Below are positions 9,262-17,232 of a stretch of 61,633 nucleotides of DNA, piece after piece; within the stretch, counting starts at the first letter, position 1, and each line of letters opens with the position of its first letter. This stretch comes from Rhodopseudomonas palustris (GTDB lineage: Bacteria > Pseudomonadota > Alphaproteobacteria > Rhizobiales > Xanthobacteraceae). The translations under genes were made by a program, and so were the position numbers. The DNA lies in assembly GCA_016215605.1 (NCBI GenBank), contig JACRJB010000061.1, positions 1-61,633 of the forward strand, in the 5' to 3' direction. The notes below the pieces were generated by a model that saw nothing but the letters and a program-made list of their open reading frames with translations, had not been told where the DNA came from and did no database searches.

Positions 9262-9321
9262 TTGGTCAGAATAGCAGCGTTGGCCAAATAGCAGGCTTGG
9301 CCGAAATAGAAGCCTTGGCGC
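9262..9321. repeat. Imperfect short tandem repeat, about 17-18 bp x 3
   Basis: Three successive units begin TTGGycr and contain AATAG (9262-9279, 9280-9296, 9297-9314), followed by a partial fourth. They lie between the pstS-like stop and the bidirectional terminator. Confidence 0.6.
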
Positions 9322-9326
9322 AAAAA

Positions 9327-9356
9327 AAAAAGCGCGGCCGCCGGGCCGCGCTTTTT
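9327..9356. terminator. Bidirectional intrinsic terminator between the pstS-like gene and hpnH
   Basis: A perfect 13-bp stem (9327-9339 with 9344-9356) around a 4-base loop. The A-run on one side and T-run on the other allow termination of both convergent transcripts. Confidence 0.92.
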
Positions 9357-9378
9357 CGTTGGTGTTTCGGTGAGCCGC

Positions 9379-10539
9379 TCAGGCCGCGGTGGACGCCTGC
9401 GGCTGGCGCTTGGCGGCGGCTTCGGCTGCCTCGTCGCGGCGGAGCTCCGTCAGCGTCTTCTGCACCTGCTCGGAGAAGATGTACTGAGCCGGCCGCTGCT
9501 TCGACAGATCGATCTCGGGCGCCATCGGCCCCGTGGTGCGGATGCCGCGCAGCGCGACCCAGGCCGCCTTCAGCGGATTGTTCAGCGACGCCGTCGCCGC
9601 GGTCGGCTCGTAGCCGCAATGCGCCATGCAGTCGGCGCACTTCTCGTATTTGCCGGTGCCGTAGGTCTCCCAGTCGGTGGTTTCCATCAGCTCCTTGAAG
9701 GTCTTGGTGTAGCCTTCACCGAGCAGATAGCAGGGCTTCTGCCAGCCGAAGATGTTCCGCGCGGGCATGCCCCACGGCGTGCATTCGAACGACTGGTTAC
9801 CGGCCAGGAAGTCGAGGAACAGGCCGGAATGCATGAAGTTCCACTTCTTGCCCTTGCCGAGCGCGAAGACGTCGCGGAACAGCGTCTTGGTCTTGGTGCG
9901 GTTCAGGAAGTGCTCCTGATCCGGGGCGCGCTCATAGGCGTAGCCCGGCGACATCGAGACGCCGACGCCGAGCTCGGTGGTGAGATCGAGGAATTTGGCG
10001 ATCTCCTCGGCCGGGTGGTTGTCGAAGATCGTCGCGTTGACGTTGACGGTGAAGCCCTTGGCCTTCGCCGCCTTGATCGCCTTGATCGCGCGATCGAAGG
10101 TGCCGGGCTGCGACACCGCCTTGTCGTGGTGCTCCTTGAGGCCGTCGAGATGCACCGAGAAGAACAGATACGGCGACGGCTCGAACAGATGCAGCTTCTT
10201 CTCGAGCAGCAGCGCGTTGGTGCACAGCGACACGAATTTCTTGCGCGCCACCAGGCCGCGCACGATCTCGCCGATCTCGCGGTGGATCAGCGGTTCGCCG
10301 CCCGGGATCGCGACCATCGGCGCGCCGCATTCCTCGGCGGCGTCCCAGCATTCCTGCGCGCTCATGCGGCGATCGAGGATGGCGTCGGGATAATCGATCT
10401 TGCCGCAGCCGACGCAGGCGAGGTTGCAGCGGAACAGCGGCTCCAGCATCAGCACCAGCGGGTAGCGCTTCCGACCCAGCAGCTTCTGCTTGAGCAGATA
10501 GCCGCCGATCATGATCTCCTTGTGAAACGGTATTGCCAT
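9379..10539 (-). CDS. hpnH: HpnH, radical SAM adenosylhopane synthase
   Basis: A 386-residue B12-independent radical SAM protein. It adds the 5'-deoxyadenosyl group to diploptene to give adenosylhopane, the first step toward extended hopanoids. The [4Fe-4S]/SAM motif CNLACVGC (CX3CX2C) is near residue 40, followed by VAIPGGEPL, equivalent to the GGE SAM-binding motif. A C-terminal cysteine set (KCADCMAHCGYEP) is also family-typical. The start is MAIPFHKE at 10539, after a GA-rich stretch. A longer frame adds eight residues upstream. It is followed on the same strand by nothing but the shared terminator. ispH is just upstream. Confidence 0.95.
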   Translation of the reverse strand: MAIPFHKEIMIGGYLLKQKLLGRKRYPLVLMLEPLFRCNLACVGCGKIDYPDAILDRRMSAQECWDAAEECGAPMVAIPGGEPLIHREIGEIVRGLVARKKFVSLCTNALLLEKKLHLFEPSPYLFFSVHLDGLKEHHDKAVSQPGTFDRAIKAIKAAKAKGFTVNVNATIFDNHPAEEIAKFLDLTTELGVGVSMSPGYAYERAPDQEHFLNRTKTKTLFRDVFALGKGKKWNFMHSGLFLDFLAGNQSFECTPWGMPARNIFGWQKPCYLLGEGYTKTFKELMETTDWETYGTGKYEKCADCMAHCGYEPTAATASLNNPLKAAWVALRGIRTTGPMAPEIDLSKQRPAQYIFSEQVQKTLTELRRDEAAEAAAKRQPQASTAA

Positions 10540-10589
10540 TACGTGTGCTTCTCTTTCACTCAAATCATCAACATGCGGAGCGGGCCGTG

Positions 10590-11546
10590 TCAGGCCGTCG
10601 CGAGCTCCGCGGGCAGAACGAACTCGATGTTTTCCTCACGCCCCGGCAGCACCGACACGGTGACCGGCACGATCCGGCGCAGCGCTTCGATGACGTCGTC
10701 GACCAGGACTTCCGGGGCCGACGCGCCGGCGGTGATGCCCACCGCCTTTTTGCCGGCGAGCCACTCGGGGTTGAGCTCGCTGCCGTCGGAGATCAGATAA
10801 CTCGGAATGCCGGCTTCGGTGCCGATCTCCCGCAACCGGTTGGAGTTGGAACTGTTGTTGGCGCCGACCACCAGGATCAGATCGACCAGCTTGCTCATCG
10901 CCCGCACCGCGGATTGCCTGTTCTGCGTGGCATAGCAGATATCGCGGGTGTCCGGACCCTGGATATCCGAGAATCGTTTTGAAAGCGCCGCGATGATGTC
11001 CCGTGTGTCGTCGACGCTCAGCGTGGTCTGGGTGATGTAGGCCACCGGGGTGTCGGACGGCAGCGTCAGCGCCGCGACGTCGTCGAGGTTCTGCACCAGC
11101 AGCACCGGGCCGGGAACCTGGCCCATGGTTCCCTCGACCTCGGGATGGCCGGCATGGCCGATCAGGATCAGGGTGCGGCCCTTGGAGGTGTAACGCTTGC
11201 CCTGGTTGTGCACCTTGGTGACCAGCGGGCAGGTCGCGTTCAGCACCGGCAGGCCGCGCGCCGCGGCCTCTTCCTCGATGCTGCGGGCGACGCCGTGGGC
11301 GCTGAACACGGTCACCGCCTTCGGCGGCACCTCCGACAGTTCCTCGACGAAGATCGCGCCCTTCGCCTTCAGGCTCTCGACGACATATTTGTTGTGCACG
11401 ATTTCGTGTCGCACATAGACCGGGGGGCCGTATTTCTCCAGCGCGCGCTCGACGATCTCGATCGCGCGAACGACGCCGGCACAAAATCCACGGGGCTGGG
11501 CAAGAAAGACTTCGAGGGGGCGAACGTCAGACAAAGGGCACCACAC
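10590..11546 (-). CDS. ispH: IspH/LytB, 4-hydroxy-3-methylbut-2-enyl diphosphate reductase
   Basis: A 318-residue [4Fe-4S] enzyme of the last MEP-pathway step, making isopentenyl and dimethylallyl diphosphate. The three cluster cysteines are visible in [21 protein letters not shown] and [10 protein letters not shown]. The catalytic-region [10 protein letters not shown] and ITAGASAPE motifs are also present. The only good in-frame start is the GTG at 11546. It sits 50 bases upstream of hpnH on the same strand, so isoprenoid supply is probably co-transcribed with hopanoid elongation. Confidence 0.95.
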   Translation of the reverse strand: MWCPLSDVRPLEVFLAQPRGFCAGVVRAIEIVERALEKYGPPVYVRHEIVHNKYVVESLKAKGAIFVEELSEVPPKAVTVFSAHGVARSIEEEAAARGLPVLNATCPLVTKVHNQGKRYTSKGRTLILIGHAGHPEVEGTMGQVPGPVLLVQNLDDVAALTLPSDTPVAYITQTTLSVDDTRDIIAALSKRFSDIQGPDTRDICYATQNRQSAVRAMSKLVDLILVVGANNSSNSNRLREIGTEAGIPSYLISDGSELNPEWLAGKKAVGITAGASAPEVLVDDVIEALRRIVPVTVSVLPGREENIEFVLPAELATA

Positions 11547-11573
11547 TCATGATTGATCCGTCTCCTGGCGACA

Positions 11574-11831
11574 CTATCGGCAATTCTCGTCCGATGATCT
11601 AGCTGGTATTGAGGCACCCGCAAGGGCCGGGAGCGCAGGGTTCCCCCGGGTGTCATGCACAACGCCCTTGGCAATCCAGCCTGGTGAGATTACTTCCGGC
11701 CACGACACCCCGCGGGCTTCATGGGTTACTTCGTAGTCTTTGGTCGCTGGAACGTAGAGACCAGTTCGATCGACTCGATACCCGGCGGAGCCGACGTATT
11801 CTAGGCAAGCCGAGAGCAATAGAAAGAGCAA
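11574..11831 (-). CDS. Doubtful 85-codon lipoprotein-like ORF in the ispH-hpnN gap
   Basis: Not recognised. A TTG-initiated frame fills most of the 287-base divergent gap. The N-terminus (MLFLLLSACLEYVG) looks like a very short lipoprotein signal with an LSAC lipobox. The body has ordinary protein composition, rich in Tyr, Trp and Val, unlike the Arg/Ala-rich shadow frames nearby. Third-position GC is clearly lower than in neighbouring genes. There is no ATG, and the start abuts the hpnN start on the other strand. It may be a gene remnant or chance. Confidence 0.2.
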   Translation of the reverse strand: MLFLLLSACLEYVGSAGYRVDRTGLYVPATKDYEVTHEARGVSWPEVISPGWIAKGVVHDTRGNPALPALAGASIPARSSDENCR

Positions 11832-11833
11832 AT

Positions 11834-14440
11834 GTGCTGAAAAGTGCCGTCGTTTCCGTTGTCAAAGCCAGCACCCGTTTTGCTTCTATTACTGTGCTGA
11901 TCGGAGTATTGCTCGCGGTCGCCAGCGGCTTCTATACTTTCAAACACTTCGGGATCAACACCGATATCAATCATTTGATCTCGGCAGATCTCGATTGGCG
12001 TAAACGCGATATTGCGTTCGAGAAGGCGTTCGATCAGGAAAGATTGATCCTGGCCGTGGTCGAGGCCCCGACGCCGGAATTCGCGAACGCCGCCGCGGCG
12101 GCGCTGACCGACAAATTATCAAGCAATCACAATAACTTCGATTCGGTGAAGCGGCTCGGCGGCGGGGAATTCTTCGACCGCAACGGGCTGTTGTTCCTGC
12201 CGACCGACGAGGTCGCCAAGGTGACCGGTCAGTTCCAGTCGGCGGTTCCGCTGATCGAGATCCTGGCCGGCGACCCCAGCATTCGCGGCCTGACGGCGGC
12301 GCTGGAGACCGGCCTGCTCGGGGTCAAGCGGGGGCAGGTCAACCTCGATGGTGCCGCGGCACCGTTCAACACCATCAGCCAGACCGTCGAGGACGTGCTG
12401 GCCAAGCGCCCGGCGTTCTTCTCCTGGCGCGGGCTGAGCAGCCCGGAGCCGCTGACCGACGGCGACAAGCGGCAGTTCATCGAGATCAAGCCGATCCTCG
12501 ACTTCAAGGAACTGGAACCCGGCCGGGCCGCGACCGACGCGATCCGGCAGGCGGCGTCCGACCTCAAGCTGGAGCAGCAGTTCGGCGCCCGGGTCCGGCT
12601 GACCGGCCCGGTGCCGATCGCCAACGAGGAGTTCTCCACCGTCAAGGAAGGCGCCGTCGTCAACGGCATCGGCACGGTCGCGGTGGTCCTGTTCATCCTG
12701 TGGATGGCGCTGCACTCGTCGAAGATCATCTTCGCGGTCGCCGCCAATCTGTTCGTCGGCCTCGCGATCACAACCGCCGTCGGCCTGATGATGGTCGGCT
12801 CGCTCAATCTGCTGTCGATCGCCTTTGCGGTGCTGTTCGTCGGCCTCGGCGTCGATTTCGGCATCCAGTACAGCGTCCGCTACCGGTCCGAGCGCTACAA
12901 GACCAACGACCTCGACAAGGCGCTGGTGCAGGCGGCGGAGTATTCCGCGGTGCCGTTGTCGCTGGCGGCGATGTCCACCACCGCCGGCTTCCTGTCGTTT
13001 CTGCCGACCTCCTACAAGGGCATTTCCGAGCTCGGCGAAATCGCCGGCGCCGGCATGGCGATCGCGTTCCTCACCAGCATCACGGTGCTGCCGGCGCTGA
13101 TCAAGCTGCTCAATCCTGCCGGCGAGAAGGAGCCGCTGGGCTACGCCTTCCTGGCGCCGGTGGATCGTTTCCTGGAAGATCACCGCATCGGCATTATCGC
13201 CGGCACGATCGGCGTCGCGCTCGCCGGTCTGCCGCTGCTGTACTACATGCATTTCGACTTCAACCCGATCAACCTGCGCAACCCGAAGGTCGAGTCGATC
13301 GCGACCTTCCTCGATCTGCGCAAGGATCCGAATACGGGCGCCAACGCCATCAACGTGCTGGCGCCGTCGGAACAGGCGGCGAAGGACGTCCAGGCCAAGC
13401 TGTCCAAGCTGCCCGAAGTGTCGCGCACGCTGTCGCTCGACACCTTCGTGCCGGGCGACCAGCCCGCCAAGCTGAAGCTGATCGCGGCCGGCGCCAAGGT
13501 GCTGGAGCCGGCGCTCAATCCCGACCAGGTCGACGCCCCGCCGACCGATCAGGAGAACGTCGCGTCGCTGAACAGCTCGGCGGACGCGCTGCGCAAGACC
13601 GCCGGCGACGCCACCGGCCCGGGCGCCCAGGCTTCGCTGCGGCTGGCGAAAGCGCTGAGCGCGCTCGCCGCGGCCGATCAGGCGACCCGCGACCACGCTC
13701 AGGCGGTGTTCGTGACGCCGATGAAGCTCGCCTTCGATCAGCTTCGCAGCATGCTCGGGGCGCAGCAGGTGACGCTGGATAATCTGCCGCAGGACATCGT
13801 GTCGTCGTGGAAGACCAAGGACGGCCAGGTCCGGATCGAGGTGCTGCCGAAGGGCGACCCGAATGACAACGACACGCTGCGCAAGTTCGCGGCGGCGGTG
13901 CTGCAGGCCGAGCCGAACGCGATCGGCGGCCCGGTGTCGATCCTGAAGTCCGGCGACACCATCGTCGCGTCGTTCATCCAGGCAGGCCTGTGGGCGCTGC
14001 TGTCGATCTCGCTGCTGCTGTGGCTCGCGCTGCGGCGGATCACCGACGTGGCGCTGACGCTGGTTCCGCTGTTGGTGGCCGGCGCGGTGACCCTGGAGAT
14101 CTGCGTGTTGATCGGGCTGCCGCTCAACTTCGCCAACATCGTCGCGCTGCCGCTGCTGCTCGGCGTCGGTGTGGCGTTCAAGATCTACTACGTCACCGCG
14201 TGGCGGTCGGGGCGGACCAATCTGCTGCAATCGGCGCTGACGCGGGCGATCTTCTTCAGCGCGCTGACCACGGCGACGGCGTTCGGCAGCCTGTGGCTCT
14301 CGAGCCACCCCGGCACCGCCAGCATGGGGAAATTGCTGGCGCTGTCGCTGCTGACCACGCTGGGTGCGGTGCTGTTGTTCCAGCCAGCGCTGATGGGCAA
14401 GCCGCGCCACATCGACGAGACCGGCGATACCGACCATTGA
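11834..14440 (+). CDS. hpnN: HpnN, hopanoid RND-family transporter
   Basis: An 868-residue inner-membrane protein of the MMPL/HpnN branch of RND transporters, which moves hopanoids to the outer membrane (known from R. palustris). There is one N-terminal membrane helix, a large periplasmic loop, a helix cluster near residues 270-440 containing FVGLGVDFGIQYSVRYRSE, then a second loop and second cluster (LLSISLLLWLALRR onward). The start is the GTG at 11834 (MLKSAVVSVVKAST). The frame is open upstream to 11609, but those residues do not look like protein from this family. Length matches HpnN. Confidence 0.93.
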   Translation: MLKSAVVSVVKASTRFASITVLIGVLLAVASGFYTFKHFGINTDINHLISADLDWRKRDIAFEKAFDQERLILAVVEAPTPEFANAAAAALTDKLSSNHNNFDSVKRLGGGEFFDRNGLLFLPTDEVAKVTGQFQSAVPLIEILAGDPSIRGLTAALETGLLGVKRGQVNLDGAAAPFNTISQTVEDVLAKRPAFFSWRGLSSPEPLTDGDKRQFIEIKPILDFKELEPGRAATDAIRQAASDLKLEQQFGARVRLTGPVPIANEEFSTVKEGAVVNGIGTVAVVLFILWMALHSSKIIFAVAANLFVGLAITTAVGLMMVGSLNLLSIAFAVLFVGLGVDFGIQYSVRYRSERYKTNDLDKALVQAAEYSAVPLSLAAMSTTAGFLSFLPTSYKGISELGEIAGAGMAIAFLTSITVLPALIKLLNPAGEKEPLGYAFLAPVDRFLEDHRIGIIAGTIGVALAGLPLLYYMHFDFNPINLRNPKVESIATFLDLRKDPNTGANAINVLAPSEQAAKDVQAKLSKLPEVSRTLSLDTFVPGDQPAKLKLIAAGAKVLEPALNPDQVDAPPTDQENVASLNSSADALRKTAGDATGPGAQASLRLAKALSALAAADQATRDHAQAVFVTPMKLAFDQLRSMLGAQQVTLDNLPQDIVSSWKTKDGQVRIEVLPKGDPNDNDTLRKFAAAVLQAEPNAIGGPVSILKSGDTIVASFIQAGLWALLSISLLLWLALRRITDVALTLVPLLVAGAVTLEICVLIGLPLNFANIVALPLLLGVGVAFKIYYVTAWRSGRTNLLQSALTRAIFFSALTTATAFGSLWLSSHPGTASMGKLLALSLLTTLGAVLLFQPALMGKPRHIDETGDTDH

Positions 14441-14747
14441 GATTCGGACCGGGCGTCGGGCCCGGGGCAAGGACGGTCGGGTTTTGCCGGGGAGGCGCTG
14501 CGGCGAGGGAAAAATCCCTTGCCGGGGCACCGAAGCGGGAGCTTTTTCACTCCGCCGACGCGGGGCTGGCGCAGGGGTGGCCGATAGGACTATACCGCTT
14601 ACGGGCAGGGCGTTGCGCCGGCGTTCATCTACGCGCTGCTAGAGCTTTCGCGGGGGGACTGTCCGCCTTTTCCGGGACGCACGGGTCAAAGCGCCGCAAC
14701 CGGCGTTTTGAGTTGACGACCCACCCAACAACCGACGTAAGTAGCCG
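14441..14747. other. 307-base hpnN-hpnO intergenic region
   Basis: I see no gene here. It holds the hairpin described separately at 14502-14523. The rest is GC-rich and gives no clear promoter hexamers or Shine-Dalgarno sequence for hpnO. Confidence 0.5.
14502..14523. other. Hairpin after hpnN
   Basis: A 9-bp stem (14502-14510 with 14515-14523, one G-T wobble) closes an AAAA loop 60 bases after the hpnN stop. There is no following T-run, so it is at most a weak or Rho-assisted terminator or an mRNA stabiliser. Confidence 0.4.
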
Positions 14748-16139
14748 ATGCCATACCCCCATGTAGACGCCTCCAAGCTGTTCGCCGACCGCGAGTCGCA
14801 GCGGAGTGCGATGCATACGCGCCATCTCAACGAGCAGCTCGTGCGCGTGCTGAAGACGATCGGCTACGACGTCGGGTTCCAGAAGGGAAGCGGCCAGTAT
14901 CTGTTCGATCGTGACGGCGCCCGCTACCTCGACCTGCTCAGCGGCTTCGGCGTGTTCGCGCTCGGCCGCAATCATCCGGTGGTGCGCGACGCGCTGAAGA
15001 GCGTGCTCGACAGCGACCTGCCGAACCTGGTGCAGCTCGACGTCTCGACGCTGGCCGGCGTGCTGGCGGAGCGGCTGCTGGAACATGTGCCGTATCTCGA
15101 CAAGGTGTTCTTCGCCAATTCCGGCGCCGAGAGCGTCGAGGCGGCGATCAAGTTCGCGCGCGTCGCGACCGGCCGCACCCGCATCGTCAATTGCGATCAC
15201 AGCTATCACGGCCTGACCTACGGCGCGCTGTCGCTGACCGACGACCAGAATTTCCAGGGTGGGTTCGGCCCGCTGCTGCCGGGCGTCACCACGATCCCGT
15301 TCAACGATCTCGCCGCGCTGGAGAAGGTGCTGTCGACCCGCGAGGTCGCCGCCTTCATCGTCGAGCCGATCCAGGGCAAGGGCGTCAACATGCCCACCGA
15401 CGAATTCCTGCCGGGCGCCGCGGCGCTGTGCAAGCGCTACGGCACGATCTTCGTCGCCGACGAGATCCAGACCGGCATGGGCCGCACCGGCCGCTTCCTC
15501 GCGGTCGAGCACTGGAACGTCGAGCCCGACATGGTGCTGCTGTCGAAGGCGCTGTCCGGCGGCCACGTGCCGGTCGGCGCGGTGCTGACGCGCAAGTCGA
15601 TCTTCGACAAGATCTTCAACCGCATGGACCGCGCCGTGGTGCACGGCTCGACCTTCGCCAAGAACGATTTGGCGATGGCCGCCGGCATCGCCACGCTCGA
15701 CGTGCTCAAGCACGAGAAGCTGATCGAATCCGCCGCCAAGCGCGGCGCCGAATTGCGGCTGGCGCTGACCCGCATGGTTCCGGGCTACGAATTGCTCAAG
15801 GAAGTCCGCGGCAAGGGGCTGATGATCGGCGTCGAATTCGGCCCGCCGAAATCGCTGCGGCTGAAAGCGTCGTGGACGATGCTGGAAACCGCCAACAAGG
15901 GCCTGTTCGTCCAGCTCATCACCGTGCCGCTGTTCAAGGACCACAAGATCCTGACGCAAGTCGCCGGCCACGGTCTGCACACCATCAAGCTGCTGCCGCC
16001 GCTGACGATCACCGAAGACGACTGCAAGTGGATCGAGCGCGGCTTCGACGAGACCATCTCCGCCAGCCACAAGGTCCCCGGCGCGATCTGGTCGCTCGGC
16101 AAGACGCTGGTCGACAACGCGGTGCGCAAGTCGGCGTAA
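14748..16139 (+). CDS. hpnO: HpnO, PLP-dependent class III aminotransferase for aminobacteriohopanetriol
   Basis: A 463-residue class III aminotransferase. HpnO converts a ribosylhopane-derived intermediate into 35-aminobacteriohopanetriol (family knowledge from R. palustris). Visible elements: FANSGAESVEAAIKFAR (cofactor phosphate site), HSYHGLTYGALS, VADEIQTGMGRTGRF (cofactor Asp), and the Schiff-base Lys in LLSKALSGGHVPVGA at about residue 267. The C-terminal IKLLPPLTITEDD is typical. It follows hpnN in the same direction, but after 307 bases, so it may have its own promoter. Confidence 0.9.
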   Translation: MPYPHVDASKLFADRESQRSAMHTRHLNEQLVRVLKTIGYDVGFQKGSGQYLFDRDGARYLDLLSGFGVFALGRNHPVVRDALKSVLDSDLPNLVQLDVSTLAGVLAERLLEHVPYLDKVFFANSGAESVEAAIKFARVATGRTRIVNCDHSYHGLTYGALSLTDDQNFQGGFGPLLPGVTTIPFNDLAALEKVLSTREVAAFIVEPIQGKGVNMPTDEFLPGAAALCKRYGTIFVADEIQTGMGRTGRFLAVEHWNVEPDMVLLSKALSGGHVPVGAVLTRKSIFDKIFNRMDRAVVHGSTFAKNDLAMAAGIATLDVLKHEKLIESAAKRGAELRLALTRMVPGYELLKEVRGKGLMIGVEFGPPKSLRLKASWTMLETANKGLFVQLITVPLFKDHKILTQVAGHGLHTIKLLPPLTITEDDCKWIERGFDETISASHKVPGAIWSLGKTLVDNAVRKSA

Positions 16140-16238
16140 GCCTATCCGTGCGCGTCGGTACGCCGCACGCACGCTGCGCATTCGCTTGACCTGCAGCAAG
16201 ACCGCGCGCGCGCGTCTGACTATGTTGCGAGAGACGTC

Positions 16239-17117
16239 GTGTCGCACGACCAACCTCGAACCATGGCGAGCGGAATGTCTCTGAAATCACTGGTCGTCTT
16301 CGTCGATCCGACGGCTGCCTGCGAGGCGCGGCTACGCTATGCGGCGGAACTGGCGCTGCAGCACGGCGCGCATCTGATCGGCGCCTTCATCCAGACGAAC
16401 GCATGGCAGAACGACCGCTCCAGCTCGTTCATTCAGGGCGGCGGCGCGATCCGCGAGATGTTGGAACGACACGGCCTCGCCGAACGCAAGGCGCTGTCGG
16501 ACGCGACGTTGCGCTTCGAGACGGCGGCCGGACGCAACGCACCGTCGTTCGAGTTTCGCATCGTCCGCGACGACGATGTCGGCAATCTCGCGCGGCTGCA
16601 TTGCCTGCACACCGATCTCGTCGTGGTCGGCCATCCCGCTCCGGGAGGTCTGCCGTCGATGTGGTCGCCGGAGCGGATGCTGCTGTCATCCGGGGTTCCG
16701 CATCTCATCGTTCCGCAGGAGTGGCGCGCCGGGCCGGTCGCGACCAATGTGCTGCTGGCCTGGAACGCGAGCCGCGAGGCGCGACGGGCGGTGACCGACT
16801 CGCTGCCGATCCTGCAGGCGGCGGCGTCGGTCGCGGTGGTGGTGGTCGACGCCGAGAAGAATCCCGCGCATGGCGCCGAGCCCGGCGCCAACATCGCGCA
16901 TTTCCTCAGCCGTCACGGCGTCACCGCGCGGGTCGAACAGCTGCAGTCCAACGGCAAGCCGGTCGCGGACGTCATCAGCCGCTTCGCCGCCGACGATCGG
17001 TCGGACCTGATCGTGCTCGGCGCCTATAGCCACTCGCCGAAACGCGAGTTGCTGTTCGGCGGCGTCACCCGGTCGCTGCTGAGCGCGGTGACCATCCCGA
17101 CGCTGATCGCGCATTGA
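16239..17117 (+). CDS. Tandem-domain universal stress protein
   Basis: A 292-residue protein of two UspA domains. The first (KSLVVFVDPTAACEARLRYA onward, to about residue 150) lacks a clear nucleotide loop. The second ends in LIVLGAYSHSPKRELLFGG, with the G-x2-G-x9-G pattern of ATP-binding Usp proteins. Starts are possible at GTG 16239, ATG 16263 and ATG 16275. The first has a GAGAG stretch before it, but the last gives the usual domain edge. It has no obvious operon partner. Confidence 0.85.
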   Translation: MSHDQPRTMASGMSLKSLVVFVDPTAACEARLRYAAELALQHGAHLIGAFIQTNAWQNDRSSSFIQGGGAIREMLERHGLAERKALSDATLRFETAAGRNAPSFEFRIVRDDDVGNLARLHCLHTDLVVVGHPAPGGLPSMWSPERMLLSSGVPHLIVPQEWRAGPVATNVLLAWNASREARRAVTDSLPILQAAASVAVVVVDAEKNPAHGAEPGANIAHFLSRHGVTARVEQLQSNGKPVADVISRFAADDRSDLIVLGAYSHSPKRELLFGGVTRSLLSAVTIPTLIAH

Positions 17118-17130
17118 GCGCTGCACGAGA

Positions 17131-17230
17131 GCTTCTCCGGTTCTGATGGAATCAGAACCGGAGCTCCAGATTCTTGTGCTGATGCGTTTTCTACACGCGA
17201 CCGGTTTCCACTTCGCTCGAAAACGCTCGA
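17131..17230. repeat. Perfect 13-bp inverted repeat and attached intergenic segment
   Basis: The arms at 17135-17147 and 17151-17163 are perfect inverted repeats around GGA (stem CTCCGGTTCTGAT). The following 65 bases, including ACTTCGCTCGAAAACGCTCG, look like an intergenic segment I recall being common in Nitrobacteraceae genomes. That recollection is not verifiable here. It can also act as a terminator between the convergent universal stress protein and histidine kinase genes. Confidence 0.55.
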
Positions 17231-17232
17231 GA

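Noticed and set aside
11645-11833. N-terminal extension of HpnN from 11609
   Set aside because: The extra 75 residues have no membrane or family features. The GTG at 11834 gives the normal HpnN N-terminus.
12119-14530. 803-codon open frame antisense to hpnN
   Set aside because: Low-complexity Arg/Gln/His composition and full overlap with a well-supported transporter gene.
14625-16253. 542-codon open frame antisense to hpnO
   Set aside because: Shadow of the aminotransferase gene. No domain is recognisable.
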